From the NCBI GenBank assembly GCA_002345545.1, contig DDVW01000064.1:12150-27407 (forward strand): a DNA stretch of 15,258 nucleotides, written 5' to 3'. The notes below the pieces were generated by a model. That model saw only the letters and a program-made list of their open reading frames with translations, searched no databases and was not told the origin of the DNA. Numbering within the stretch: position 1 is the first letter of the stretch; every line of letters begins with the position of its first letter. Source of the DNA: Stenotrophomonas sp. UBA2302. Lineage in GTDB: Bacteria; Pseudomonadota; Gammaproteobacteria; Xanthomonadales; Xanthomonadaceae. Below are positions 8,082 through 15,258 of this stretch, piece after piece. Position numbers and translations under genes: made by a program.

Positions 8082-8810
8082 TCAGTGGCTGTCGCGGCCG
8101 TGGACCAGCGTGCCGATATTGTCGCCGCGCAGGATTTTCAGCAGCTCGCCTGGCTGGCTCATGTCGAAAACACGCAGCGGCAGGTCGCTGTCGCGTGCCA
8201 GTGCGAACGCGGCGGTGTCCATCACCTCAAGACCCTCGTTGATCACGCGGTCATAGGTCAGGTTGTCGTAGCGCACCGCATCGGCGTGCTTGTTCGGGTC
8301 CTTGTTGTAGACGCCGTCCACCTTGGTGGCCTTGAGCAGCAGATCCGCGCCGATTTCGATCGCACGCAGCGCGGCGCCCGAATCGGTGGTGAAGAACGGG
8401 TTGCCGGTGCCGGCGGCGAAGATCACCAGGCGGCCTTTTTCCAGGTGGCGGATCGCGCGGCGACGGATGTAGTCCTCGCACACGTCGTTGATCTTGATGG
8501 CGCTCATCACCCGCGCTTTGCCACCGGCTTTTTCCAGTGCGTCCTGCATGGCCAGTGCGTTGATCACCGTGGCCAGCATGCCCATGTGGTCGCCGGTGAC
8601 GCGGTCCATGCCGCCAGCGGCCAGGCCGGCGCCGCGGAAGATGTTGCCGCCACCAACCACCAGTGCGATCTCCGCACCGGCCTGCTGCGCCTCGATGACC
8701 TCATGGGCCAAGCGGTTGATGACCTTGGGGTCGATGCCGTAATCCTCCTCTCCCATCAGCGCCTCTCCGGAAAGCTTCAAAAGGATGCGTTGGTAGGCGA
8801 GTTTGGACAT
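8082..8810 (-). CDS. pyrH: Uridylate kinase (UMP kinase)
   Basis: PyrH phosphorylates UMP to UDP with ATP in pyrimidine nucleotide synthesis. The bacterial enzyme is a hexamer of the amino acid kinase fold, known to be activated by GTP and inhibited by UTP. The product has 242 residues (E. coli 241). Motifs seen are LLKLSGEAL (10-18), the glycine-rich [10 protein letters not shown] (51-60), and [13 protein letters not shown] (132-144) for nucleotide binding, followed by [12 protein letters not shown]. The start ATG at 8810 gives the normal N-terminus [17 protein letters not shown] possible -10 box, TAGAAT, is at 8840-8845. In most relatives tsf directly precedes pyrH; here a signalling gene lies between them. 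Identification is secure. Confidence 0.97.
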   Translation of the reverse strand: MSKLAYQRILLKLSGEALMGEEDYGIDPKVINRLAHEVIEAQQAGAEIALVVGGGNIFRGAGLAAGGMDRVTGDHMGMLATVINALAMQDALEKAGGKARVMSAIKINDVCEDYIRRRAIRHLEKGRLVIFAAGTGNPFFTTDSGAALRAIEIGADLLLKATKVDGVYNKDPNKHADAVRYDNLTYDRVINEGLEVMDTAAFALARDSDLPLRVFDMSQPGELLKILRGDNIGTLVHGRDSH

Positions 8811-8839
8811 GACGGTCTCAGGTGGCAGAAATCGGGGGA

Positions 8840-8845
8840 ATTCTA
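8840..8845 (-). promoter_or_regulatory. Candidate pyrH promoter, -10 element TAGAAT
   Basis: In the 108-bp gap upstream of pyrH the minus strand reads CCGGTAGAATTC, with TAGAAT matching the -10 consensus at five of six positions. Transcription would start near 8833, about 22 nt before the start codon. No good -35 box is seen 17 bp upstream (GCCGCC). A separate promoter would be expected because the tsf terminator isolates pyrH from the rpsB promoter. Confidence 0.35.
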
Positions 8846-8852
8846 CCGGAAG

Positions 8853-8891
8853 CCACGGATCGGCGGCGGCGTTGCCGCGGCGATACCGTGG
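8853..8891. repeat. Imperfect inverted repeat between the HDOD-GGDEF gene and pyrH
   Basis: CCACGG (8853-8858) pairs with CCGTGG (8886-8891). Inside it, ATCG pairs with CGAT past a one-base bulge, enclosing GC-rich sequence. The hairpin lies 28 nt past the stop of the signalling gene and just upstream of the pyrH -10 candidate. Without a U-tract it is not a standard terminator; it may be a weak one or an operator. The function is not determined. Confidence 0.35.
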
Positions 8892-8918
8892 AAATCTCCG
8901 GTTCCGGTGCCTGCCTGT

Positions 8919-10454
8919 TCAGCAAGCGGCGGAGTGTGGAGCGCGGGCGCTGACCCGGTTGCGCCCCAGCGCCTTGGCCCGATAGAGCACATCATCAGCC
9001 GCCTTGAGCAGCTCGCGCACGTCGGCGAATCGCTCGTAATCGCCATGGGTGGCGATGCCGGCGGAAAAGGTGACGTGAAGCGGTGCTTCTCCGGTGCCGC
9101 CCATGGGCGTGTCGGCGATCGCCAGCAGCACCCGGCGGACGATCTGCAGTGCCAGTTGCTCGGTGGTGGCGGGGAAGATCACCACGAATTCCTCACCCCC
9201 GAAGCGGGCCACGGTGTCGCTGCTGCGCAGCTGTCCCTTCAGTTTCTCGGCGAAGGCCTGCAGCACCTGGTCACCTGCCAGGTGGCCATGCAGGTCGTTG
9301 ATCTTCTTGAAGTCGTCCAGGTCGATAAAGGCGATCGACAGCGGCTTTTCCAGTTGGCTGGAACGGTTGAATTCCTGTTCCAGTACGACATGCAGCTGGC
9401 GACGGTTGAGCACACCGGTCAGGGCGTCCAGGTGGGTCTGTTCGCTCAGCTGGCGCGCCATGGCCTCGAAGTCGTCGGCGCGCTGGCGTGCCAGGCTGGC
9501 GTCCTGCAGTTCGCGCAGGTTGCGCAGCGTCATCAGTTCGGCGGCATGCTCCAGCAAATAGTTCAGCCGTGCGGGAGACGGTGGCGGAAGGTCGAACAGG
9601 GCGCTCAGCTCCGGCAGCATCTGGTCGATCTGGCGCAGCACCGCCTCGAAGCGGGCGCTGTCCATTCCCAGTGCATTGTGTACGCGTTGCAGGGCATGGG
9701 TGCGGGCGCGGTCGGCGTCATCGCCCAGCCATATCTCGGCGACGCAGCCGGACAGGGCGACGCAGCGTTGGAACAGGTCGGCCGGCTCGGCCGGTGGCTC
9801 GCTGTGGGCGATAGCGTCCACCAGATAGCGCGGCAGCTCCCATTGGTCGCACAGTTGTGCGCCGACATCGGCGTGGCTGCAGTCAAGCGCGCTCCGCTCC
9901 AGGGCCAGCAGTTCGTCATTGCTGGAGGCGGTGGCGAGCAGGGGGCTGTAGCTGTCGGGCCGGATCTGCAGCAGTGCGAGAATGCCGATGTCCTGCAGCA
10001 GTCCGGCAAGCATCAGCTCCTCGATGCGCCGTATGCCGCAGTTCTGGCCGAGGAAGCGTGCAGCCAGTGCGGCGAGGATGCTGCGCCGCCAGGTGGCTTC
10101 CAGCAAACGGGATTCGTGCCCGCCTTCGCGCAGGGCCTGGAACAGCGAAAAGCCCAGGGCGAGCTGCAGGGTCGCGTTCAGCCCGAGCATGGTCAGTGCC
10201 TGGCCGAGGTTCTCGATCCGGCGGCGGCTGGCGTACAGCGGCGAGTTGGCGATGCGCATCATCCGTGCGCTCAGCGCCGTATCCAGTGCGATGACGTCGG
10301 CCACGGTGGCGATATCTGCTTCCGGATCCTGTGCTAGCTGGATGATGCGCATGGCGACGGTGGGCGGCGATGGCAGGTTCCGGCAAAGGGACAGGGTGGT
10401 GATCAGCTCGGGCGACATGTCATTGGCGGATTCAGCAGTGGTCCAAGGATACAT
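8919..10454 (-). CDS. HDOD-GGDEF domain protein, probable diguanylate cyclase
   Basis: The 511-residue product is a predicted cytoplasmic signalling protein with no membrane segment. An N-terminal HDOD domain (about 20-230) opens with NLPSPPTVAMRIIQLAQDP and contains ANSPLY. Its HD-like position reads LLQDIGI, lacking the HD metal ligands, as is usual for HDOD domains. A helical linker follows, then a GGDEF domain (about 343-505) starting LDALTGVLNRR. It keeps the metal-binding FIDLDDFKKIND segment and the active-site GGEEF at 419-423, with an allosteric I-site RSSD at 410-413, exactly five residues upstream. It should therefore make c-di-GMP and be product-inhibited. The HDOD ligand or partner is unknown. 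The start could be ATG 10454 or ATG 10418 (residue 13); neither has a clear ribosome site. The gene lies between tsf, which has its own terminator, and pyrH, so it is transcribed separately. Domain calls are secure; the cellular role is unknown. Confidence 0.9.
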   Translation of the reverse strand: MYPWTTAESANDMSPELITTLSLCRNLPSPPTVAMRIIQLAQDPEADIATVADVIALDTALSARMMRIANSPLYASRRRIENLGQALTMLGLNATLQLALGFSLFQALREGGHESRLLEATWRRSILAALAARFLGQNCGIRRIEELMLAGLLQDIGILALLQIRPDSYSPLLATASSNDELLALERSALDCSHADVGAQLCDQWELPRYLVDAIAHSEPPAEPADLFQRCVALSGCVAEIWLGDDADRARTHALQRVHNALGMDSARFEAVLRQIDQMLPELSALFDLPPPSPARLNYLLEHAAELMTLRNLRELQDASLARQRADDFEAMARQLSEQTHLDALTGVLNRRQLHVVLEQEFNRSSQLEKPLSIAFIDLDDFKKINDLHGHLAGDQVLQAFAEKLKGQLRSSDTVARFGGEEFVVIFPATTEQLALQIVRRVLLAIADTPMGGTGEAPLHVTFSAGIATHGDYERFADVRELLKAADDVLYRAKALGRNRVSARAPHSAAC

Positions 10455-10509
10455 GCGTGTGGGTCGGGAGGCTCAAGGACCTCACTTCTCTGCCGGGTGG
10501 AGCGCAGAT

Positions 10510-10540
10510 AAAAAAGAAGCCGCAGGAACTGCGGCTTCTT
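10510..10540 (-). terminator. Intrinsic terminator of rpsB-tsf
   Basis: On the minus strand, a perfect 12-bp stem (AAGAAGCCGCAG with CTGCGGCTTCTT, 10514-10525 and 10529-10540) closes a 3-nt loop and runs into six T residues (10515-10510). It lies 24 nt past the tsf stop. It separates the translation operon from the signalling gene that follows. Confidence 0.92.
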
Positions 10541-10564
10541 CTGGGGCTCATGCCGGGGTCTGGA

Positions 10565-11440
10565 TCAGACCTGCATCGCCTTGGCGACTTCGGCGGCGTA
10601 GTCTTCCACCACCTTCTCGATGCCTTCGCCGACAACCAGGCGCTGGAAGCCGATCACGTCGGCACCGGCGGCCTTCAGCACCTGCTCGACCGTCTGGTTG
10701 GTGTCCAGCACGTACGGCTGGCCGTACAGGGTCACTTCGCTGACGATCTTGTTGAGCTTGCCGGAGATGATCTTTTCCAGGATGTCGGCCGGCTTGGCCT
10801 TTTCCTTGTCGGACATCTTGGCCAGTTCGATCTCCTTTTCCTTGGCGATGAACTCGGCCGGCACGTCGGCAGCCTTGTTGTGCGGCGGGTTCATGGCGGC
10901 CACGTGCATGGCCAGGCCACGGGCCAGCTCTTCGTTGCCGCCGGCGACTTCGATCAGCACGCCGATGCGGCCACCGTGAACGTAGGCGGCGACGTTGTTG
11001 CTGCTGTCGATGCGCGCCAGGCGACGGATCTGCATGTTCTCGCCGAGCTTGGCGATGGCGGCGGCGCGGGATTCCTCGACGGTTTCGCCGGTGGTCAGCT
11101 TGGCGCTCTTCAGGGCTTCGGCGTCGGTCGCGTCGGAGGCCAGGGCGGCCTGGGCGACGGTATCGATGAACTTCAGGAAGTTCTCGTCCTTGGCGACGAA
11201 GTCGGTCTCGGAGTTGATCTCGACCAGTACCGCCTTGCCGCCGCTCTGTGCAGCCGCCACGCGGCCTTCAGCGGTGACGCGGTCGGCCTTCTTGTCGGCC
11301 TTGGCCAGGCCCGACTTGCGCAGCCATTCGGCGGCGGCGTCGATGTTGCCGGCGTTCTCGGTCAGGGCCTTCTTGCATTCCATCATGCCGGCGCCGGTGC
11401 GCTCGCGCAATTCCTTGACCAGGGAAGCAGTGATTTCCAT
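10565..11440 (-). CDS. tsf: Translation elongation factor Ts
   Basis: EF-Ts is the nucleotide exchange factor that strips GDP from EF-Tu. The product has 291 residues (E. coli 283). The N-terminal UBA-like domain [26 protein letters not shown] is followed by the core with [15 protein letters not shown]80 and F81 there are the residues that intrude on the EF-Tu magnesium site, and they fall at the same positions as in E. coli. The C-terminal module contains LYGQPYVLD. The start ATG at 11440 has a Shine-Dalgarno sequence, GAGG, about seven nucleotides upstream. It is the second gene of the rpsB operon, 135 nt after rpsB across a hairpin, and ends in a strong terminator. Identification is secure. 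Confidence 0.98.
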   Translation of the reverse strand: MEITASLVKELRERTGAGMMECKKALTENAGNIDAAAEWLRKSGLAKADKKADRVTAEGRVAAAQSGGKAVLVEINSETDFVAKDENFLKFIDTVAQAALASDATDAEALKSAKLTTGETVEESRAAAIAKLGENMQIRRLARIDSSNNVAAYVHGGRIGVLIEVAGGNEELARGLAMHVAAMNPPHNKAADVPAEFIAKEKEIELAKMSDKEKAKPADILEKIISGKLNKIVSEVTLYGQPYVLDTNQTVEQVLKAAGADVIGFQRLVVGEGIEKVVEDYAAEVAKAMQV

Positions 11441-11465
11441 GGGATTTCCTCACGAATAGAAAGGG

Positions 11466-11489
11466 GTAGGCCGGCAATGATTGCCGGCC
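11466..11489. repeat. Hairpin in the rpsB-tsf intercistronic gap (attenuator or GTAG-type REP)
   Basis: GGCCGGCAA (11469-11477) pairs perfectly with TTGCCGGCC (11481-11489) around a 3-nt loop, in the 135-bp gap between rpsB and tsf. On the plus strand it is headed by GTAG (11466-11469). There is no U-tract on the minus strand (it continues TACCCC), so it should not fully terminate, but it could set the S2 to EF-Ts ratio or protect the rpsB 3' end. Confidence 0.6.
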
Positions 11490-11575
11490 GTTTGTTACGC
11501 GTCCCTGTCAGCCACGGTCGCAGCAGGTGCGCCGGTGCAGGGGAGTGGGCGCGGCGGGCACGCCCACAGCGGGGA

Positions 11576-12382
11576 TCAGGCCGAGGCCTCGTCACCCTTG
11601 GTGGCAGCCTTCTTGGCAGCAGTGCGACGGGCCGGCTTGGCTTCTTCAGCAGCGGCGGCTTCGGTGAACTCTTCCTCACGCACGGAGGCGGAGTTCGGAG
11701 CGGCGGCCTTGCCTTCCAGCACGGCGTCGGCAGCGGCGCGGGCATACAGCTGCACGGCACGGATGGCGTCGTCGTTGCCCGGGATGGCGTAATCGACCAG
11801 TTCCGGGTTGTAGTTGGTGTCAACCACGGCGATCACCGGGATGCCGAGCTTCTTGGCTTCCTTGATGGCGATGTCTTCATGGCCGATGTCGATCACGAAG
11901 ATGGCATCCGGCAGGCGGCCCATTTCCTTGATGCCGCCCAGCGAGGCCTCCAGCTTGTCGCGCTCGCGGCGCAGGCCCAGCACTTCGTGCTTGACCAGGC
12001 GGTCGAAGGTGCCATCGGTCTCGCTGGCTTCCAGCTCCTTCAGGCGGGCGACCGACTTCTTCACGGTGACGAAGTTGGTCAGGGTGCCGCCCAGCCAGCG
12101 CTGGTTCATGAACGGCATGCCGCAACGCTCGGCTTCTTCCTTGATGGATTCGCGGGCGCTGCGCTTGGTGCCGAGGAACAGGATGGTGCCGCGCTTCTGG
12201 GCAACCGACGAGATGAAGTTCATCGCATCGTTGAACAGCGGAACGGTCTTTTCCAGGTTGATGATGTGGATCTTGCCGCGGGCGCCGAAGATGTACGGAG
12301 CCATCTTGGGGTTCCAGTAGCGGGTCTGGTGGCCGAAGTGGACGCCGGCTTCCAGCATCTGACGCATGGTGACCTGGGGCAT
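11576..12382 (-). CDS. rpsB: 30S ribosomal protein S2
   Basis: S2 is a late-assembling small-subunit protein. The product has 268 residues (E. coli 241). The conserved body starts [27 protein letters not shown] and includes [31 protein letters not shown] and the signature [33 protein letters not shown]. After about residue 227 comes a low-complexity tail rich in A, E and K ([10 protein letters not shown] to AAKKAATKG). This tail accounts for the extra length and should be disordered. The start ATG at 12382 has a strong Shine-Dalgarno sequence, AGGAG, seven nucleotides upstream. Longer in-frame readings lack such a site. It is transcribed from a promoter at 12596-12625 with a leader of about 207 nt, and tsf follows. 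Identification is secure. Confidence 0.98.
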   Translation of the reverse strand: MPQVTMRQMLEAGVHFGHQTRYWNPKMAPYIFGARGKIHIINLEKTVPLFNDAMNFISSVAQKRGTILFLGTKRSARESIKEEAERCGMPFMNQRWLGGTLTNFVTVKKSVARLKELEASETDGTFDRLVKHEVLGLRRERDKLEASLGGIKEMGRLPDAIFVIDIGHEDIAIKEAKKLGIPVIAVVDTNYNPELVDYAIPGNDDAIRAVQLYARAAADAVLEGKAAAPNSASVREEEFTEAAAAEEAKPARRTAAKKAATKGDEASA

Positions 12383-12589
12383 TGCAAAACTCCTGATGGG
12401 GAACCGGCCGCCGGAATTAGGTGTGGCGGTGCGCGTACGCATGGTTCCGGGGTTGGGCTTCCCTGGCGCTTCTCGTGGCCGAACCCTGTATTGGCAGGGC
12501 ACCCCGGCACGGATGGGGGCGACAGGTGTGAATTCATCGAAGGGCGCTCGATGTGGGCGGTTCCGCAGGCGACAAAACTCCCGCAGAGC
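12383..12589 (-). promoter_or_regulatory. Predicted long 5' leader of rpsB
   Basis: About 207 nt separate the predicted transcription start from the rpsB ATG. The leader can form a hairpin CATCGA/TCGATG (12535-12540 with 12548-12553, 7-nt loop), another CCCTG/CAGGG (12484-12488 with 12495-12499), and a larger stem GGAACC/GGTTCC (12400-12405 with 12443-12448) that ends just before the AGGAG ribosome site. rpsB leaders in gammaproteobacteria are known to be repressed by S2. That this one works the same way is inference. Confidence 0.45.
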
Positions 12590-12595
12590 CGTGGA

Positions 12596-12625
12596 AGTAT
12601 ACGGGGCACCGGGGGTTGCGTGCAA
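12596..12625 (-). promoter_or_regulatory. Sigma70-type promoter of rpsB-tsf
   Basis: On the minus strand, TTGCAC (12620-12625) and TATACT (12596-12601) are spaced 18 bp apart and match the -35 and -10 consensus at five of six positions each. The predicted start is near 12589. This is the best promoter in the window, as expected for a ribosomal protein operon. Confidence 0.75.
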
Positions 12626-12674
12626 ACCGGGGCAGGTGGCTGGTGTGGGCGGCCGGGCCGGGCAGGCCGGGGAA

Positions 12675-12703
12675 TTCAGCGATGCGGGGAAATGAGCGAT
12701 AAT
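12675..12703 (+). promoter_or_regulatory. map promoter, predicted leaderless start
   Basis: GATAAT (12698-12703) is a near-consensus -10 element. A weak -35, TTCAGC (12675-12680), lies 17 bp upstream. The -10 ends seven nucleotides before the ATG at 12711, so transcription should start at or one base before the start codon. No Shine-Dalgarno sequence is present in CCACCGC before the ATG, which fits a leaderless mRNA. Confidence 0.6.
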
Positions 12704-12710
12704 CCACCGC

Positions 12711-13502
12711 ATGGCAATCCATCTGAAAACTCCCGAAGAAATCGAGAAGATGCGCATCGCCGGCCGTCTGGCGGCCGAGGTGCTCGACATCATCACCCCG
12801 CACGTCAAGCCCGGTGTCACCACCGAAGAGCTGGATCGCATCTGCAACGACCATATCGTCAATGTGCAGGGGACGATTCCAGCCAATGTGGGCTACCGCG
12901 GGTTCCCCAAGACCGTGTGCACCTCGGTCAACAACGTCATCTGCCACGGTATTCCGAGCGAGACGAAGGTGCTCAAGGACGGGGACATCGTCAATATCGA
13001 CGTGACCGTCATCAAGGATGGCTGGCACGGTGACACCAGCCGCATGTATTACGTGGGCACGCCCTCGGTGATGGCCAAGCGCCTGGTGGAAACCACCCGG
13101 GAAGCGATGTGGCGCGGCATCCGTGCGGTCAAGCCGGGGGCGACGCTCGGCGACATCGGTCATGCCATCCAGGAATACGCCGAATCCGAGCGTTTCTCGG
13201 TGGTGCGCGAGTACTGTGGCCATGGCATCGGCAAGGTCTATCACGACGAGCCGCAGGTGCTGCATTACGGCCGTCCCGGACAGGGGCTGGTGCTGAAGGC
13301 GGGCATGACCTTCACCATCGAGCCGATGATCAACGAGGGCGCGCGCCACACCAAGGTGCTGCCCGATGGCTGGACCGTGGTCACCAAGGACCGCAAGCTC
13401 TCCGCACAGTGGGAGCACACGATCGTGGTGACGGAAGACGGTGTGGAAGTGCTGACGCTGTCTCCGGCCGAATCCGGGCAGGAGCGAGCCGCGCTCGCAT
13501 GA
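12711..13502 (+). CDS. map: Methionine aminopeptidase, type I
   Basis: Map removes the initiator methionine from nascent proteins when the second residue is small; it is a cytoplasmic dinuclear metalloenzyme and usually essential. The product has 263 residues (E. coli 264). All metal ligands fall at the E. coli positions: D97 and D108 ([16 protein letters not shown]), H171 (YCGHGIG), E204 (TIEPM) and E235 (WEHT), with the substrate-binding H79 in NNVICHGIP. There is no N-terminal extension, as expected for the type Ia form. The start ATG at 12711 gives the standard N-terminus [15 protein letters not shown]. It is transcribed divergently from rpsB and its stop overlaps glnD (ATGA at 13499-13502). 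Identification is secure. Confidence 0.98.
   Translation: MAIHLKTPEEIEKMRIAGRLAAEVLDIITPHVKPGVTTEELDRICNDHIVNVQGTIPANVGYRGFPKTVCTSVNNVICHGIPSETKVLKDGDIVNIDVTVIKDGWHGDTSRMYYVGTPSVMAKRLVETTREAMWRGIRAVKPGATLGDIGHAIQEYAESERFSVVREYCGHGIGKVYHDEPQVLHYGRPGQGLVLKAGMTFTIEPMINEGARHTKVLPDGWTVVTKDRKLSAQWEHTIVVTEDGVEVLTLSPAESGQERAALA
13484..13498 (+). promoter_or_regulatory. Small hairpin just before the glnD start
   Basis: GCGAGC (13484-13489) pairs with GCTCGC (13493-13498) around a 3-nt loop, ending at the base before the ATGA overlap of map and glnD. An AGGAG sequence (13480-13484) lies 14 nt from the ATG, too far for normal use, with the hairpin filling the distance. It lies within the map coding sequence and may be chance in GC-rich DNA. 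Confidence 0.3.
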
Positions 13503-15258
13503 GGCCCATGCCGGCAGGCGACGGACTGGAAATACCGGCCGGGCCTGCCGGCGATATGCATTGGATCACCGATGCGAAGCAGGCGCTGGCCCATGCCGAT
13601 GCCGGTTTGTGCCGGCGTTTTGAGCGCGGTGCCAATATCGAACGCCTGCTCGCGTTGCGGACGCGCGCGGTCGACCAGCTGATCGGGCAGGCGTGGCGGC
13701 GTTGTATCCCTGCCGGATCGGGGCTGGCCCTGTTCGCAGTCGGTGGCTATGGCCGTGGCGAGCTGTTTCCGCGATCGGATATCGATCTGCTGGTGCTGGG
13801 AGAAACCGCTGCGCAACAGGCGCACGAGGCGGCATTGGCGCGCCTGTTTGCGGTGTTGTGGGATGCCGGCCTGCCGGCCAGCCATGCGGTGCGCTCGGCG
13901 GCGCAATGTACCCAGGCCGCTGCCGAACAGACGGTATTGACCGCGCTGATCGAGGCCCGCCCGCTGTGCGCCACGGCCGCTGAGCAACAACTGCTGGCAC
14001 GTGCGGTTTCGCCCACCCTGGTCTGGCCGGCGCGTGATTTCTTCCTCGCCAAGCGCGAGGAGCTGCTGGCGCGCCATCAGCGCTTTGGTGATACCGCCGA
14101 CAATCTGGAGCCGGATATCAAAGAGGGGCCCGGCGGTCTGCGCGATCTCAATACGCTGGGCTGGATGGCGTTGCGTACGTTCGGCGTCAGCAATATCGAT
14201 GCACTGGTCGGGCTGGGCCATCTGGGGCTGGATGAGGCGGCCGCGCTCAAGCGCGAGCGCCAGGTGCTGGCGCGGCTGCGCTTCGGCCTGCATCTGGTGG
14301 CGCAGCGCGCCGAGGAGCGTTTGCGTTTCGACTACCAGAAGGCGCTGGCCGAGCGGATGGGCTACAGCGACGACGCCGAGAATCTGGCCGTCGAAAAAAT
14401 GATGCAGGGGTTCTATCGCAGCGCTGCGGTGATCCGGCGGATCAGCGATCGCCTGCTGCAGCGATTCGAGGAACAGTTCGACGGCGAGGCGGTGCCCGAG
14501 CCGGTGGGGACGGGTTTCTCGCTGCGGCGCGGCTATCTGTCGGCGGATGATCCGCTGTGGCCGCATGCGGATATCAGCCATGTATTCGCATTGTTCGCCT
14601 GCTGGGCGCGTACGCCGGAGGTACGTGGACTGCACTCGCTGACCGCGCGTGGGCTGGCGGAAATGCTCGACGAGATTCCCGCCTACACGCGTGTGGACGG
14701 AGCGGTGCGCGAGCAGTTCATGGCCCTTCTGCGCGGCCCGCGTGCGGTGGACACGCTGGCGCGGATGGCGCGCCTTGGCGTGCTGGGGCAGTGGATTCCG
14801 GCCTTCGCGCAGGTATCCGGGCGCATGCAGTTCGACCTGTTCCACGTCTACACCGTCGACCAGCACACCTTGATGGTGTTGCGGAACATCGGCAGCTTCG
14901 CCACGGGCCGTGCCGATGAGCGTTTTTCCATCGCCCATGAGGTATGGCCGCGGCTGCGCAAGCCGGAGCTGCTGCTGCTGGCTGGCCTGTTCCATGACAT
15001 CGCCAAGGGCCGGGGCGGTGATCATTCCGAACTCGGCGCGGTGGATGCGCAGGCGTTCTGCAGCGCGCATGGGCTGGGAAGTTCCGATACCGGGCTGGTC
15101 ACCTGGCTGGTGGAACAGCACCTGCGCATGTCGATGACCGCGCAGAAACAGGACATCAGCGATCCGGAAGTCATCCATCGCTTTGCGCGGCTGGTGGGAA
15201 CCCGCGACAGGCTGGACTACCTGTATCTGCTGACCTGCGCCGATATCGCAGGCACCAG
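13499..15258 (+). CDS. glnD: PII uridylyltransferase/uridylyl-removing enzyme GlnD, N-terminal part (3' end outside window)
   Basis: GlnD senses glutamine and adds or removes UMP on PII proteins (GlnB/GlnK), controlling nitrogen assimilation through GlnE and NtrBC. About 586 codons of a roughly 870-890 residue protein are present. The nucleotidyltransferase domain has GGYGRGELFPRSDID at 82-96, with catalytic D94 and D96. It is followed by the conserved LEPDIKEGPGGLRDL segment. The HD domain that removes uridylyl groups has VDQHTLMVLRNI and LFHDIAKGRGGDHSELG with H499 and D500. The C-terminal ACT domains lie outside the window. The start is probably ATG 13499, overlapping the map stop as ATGA. 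ATG 13508 and ATG 13556 (residues 4 and 20) are alternatives. No well-spaced ribosome site is seen, so translation coupled to map is likely. Confidence 0.95.
   Translation, partial: MRPMPAGDGLEIPAGPAGDMHWITDAKQALAHADAGLCRRFERGANIERLLALRTRAVDQLIGQAWRRCIPAGSGLALFAVGGYGRGELFPRSDIDLLVLGETAAQQAHEAALARLFAVLWDAGLPASHAVRSAAQCTQAAAEQTVLTALIEARPLCATAAEQQLLARAVSPTLVWPARDFFLAKREELLARHQRFGDTADNLEPDIKEGPGGLRDLNTLGWMALRTFGVSNIDALVGLGHLGLDEAAALKRERQVLARLRFGLHLVAQRAEERLRFDYQKALAERMGYSDDAENLAVEKMMQGFYRSAAVIRRISDRLLQRFEEQFDGEAVPEPVGTGFSLRRGYLSADDPLWPHADISHVFALFACWARTPEVRGLHSLTARGLAEMLDEIPAYTRVDGAVREQFMALLRGPRAVDTLARMARLGVLGQWIPAFAQVSGRMQFDLFHVYTVDQHTLMVLRNIGSFATGRADERFSIAHEVWPRLRKPELLLLAGLFHDIAKGRGGDHSELGAVDAQAFCSAHGLGSSDTGLVTWLVEQHLRMSMTAQKQDISDPEVIHRFARLVGTRDRLDYLYLLTCADIAGT

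Noticed and set aside
8085..10337. A 750-codon open frame on the plus strand, antisense to pyrH and the HDOD-GGDEF gene
   Set aside because: It spans two well-identified genes on the other strand, its translation is repetitive in G, A, V, Q and H, and it resembles no known protein. Long antisense frames are expected in GC-rich DNA.
12383..12886. In-frame upstream extension of rpsB
   Set aside because: The S2 family starts at [10 protein letters not shown], a strong AGGAG sits correctly before that ATG, and the longer frame crosses the predicted promoter and antisense map.
10457..13033. An 858-codon open frame on the plus strand, antisense to tsf and rpsB and overlapping the start of map
   Set aside because: It covers known genes in antisense and has no recognisable domain; a composition artefact of GC-rich codon use.
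13265..15178. A 637-codon open frame on the minus strand opposite map and glnD
   Set aside because: It mirrors the glnD coding strand, has biased low-information sequence and no domain; glnD motifs are intact on the plus strand.
1..15258. CRISPR arrays, insertion sequences, integrase or phage genes, tRNA or rRNA genes
   Set aside because: Looked for and not seen: no regularly spaced repeats, no transposase-like protein, no tRNA-like cloverleaf noticed by eye. A tRNA scan could confirm.

Overview
The window is chromosomal housekeeping DNA from a high-GC gammaproteobacterium of the family Xanthomonadaceae. It looks most like Stenotrophomonas, Xanthomonas or Pseudoxanthomonas. The basis is the protein sequences (RpsB, EF-Ts, BamA, RseP), the GC-rich codon use, the order bamA-lpxD without skp between them, and GTAG-headed hairpins resembling the small REP elements of Stenotrophomonas. 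Genus assignment is inference. No mobile element, CRISPR array, tRNA, rRNA or phage gene was seen.

Layout. Everything from the left edge to about 12.4 kb is on the minus strand. In transcription order it reads rpsB, tsf, terminator, a HDOD-GGDEF signalling gene, pyrH, frr, uppS, cdsA, dxr, rseP, bamA, then lpxD cut by the window edge. From 12.7 kb to the right edge the plus strand carries map and glnD (cut by the edge). A 328-bp divergent intergenic region at 12383-12710 separates the two sets and holds a strong sigma70-type promoter for rpsB and a promoter for map that would give a leaderless mRNA.

How the genes fit together. rpsB and tsf supply translation (ribosomal protein S2, EF-Ts), and tsf ends in a textbook intrinsic terminator. 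pyrH makes UDP for RNA and envelope precursors, and frr recycles ribosomes. From frr onward the genes are packed tightly: a 3-nt gap, a 4-nt overlap, a 1-nt gap and a 26-nt gap. They form an envelope-biogenesis operon: isoprenoid carrier lipid (dxr, uppS), phospholipid precursor (cdsA), sigmaE-pathway protease (rseP), outer-membrane protein insertion (bamA) and lipid A synthesis (lpxD). On the other strand map (methionine aminopeptidase) and glnD (PII uridylyltransferase/uridylyl-removing enzyme) overlap by 4 nt.

What stands out. A HDOD-GGDEF gene with an intact GGEEF active site and I-site interrupts the widespread tsf-pyrH order. BamA has an insertion in extracellular loop 6 bounded by two cysteines and carrying a PAVPG repeat. 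Two genes (map, lpxD) have -10 elements placed so that transcription would start at the start codon. The 341-bp bamA-lpxD spacer has tandem hairpins and no skp. I see no wholly new system; most of the window is conserved core genome.
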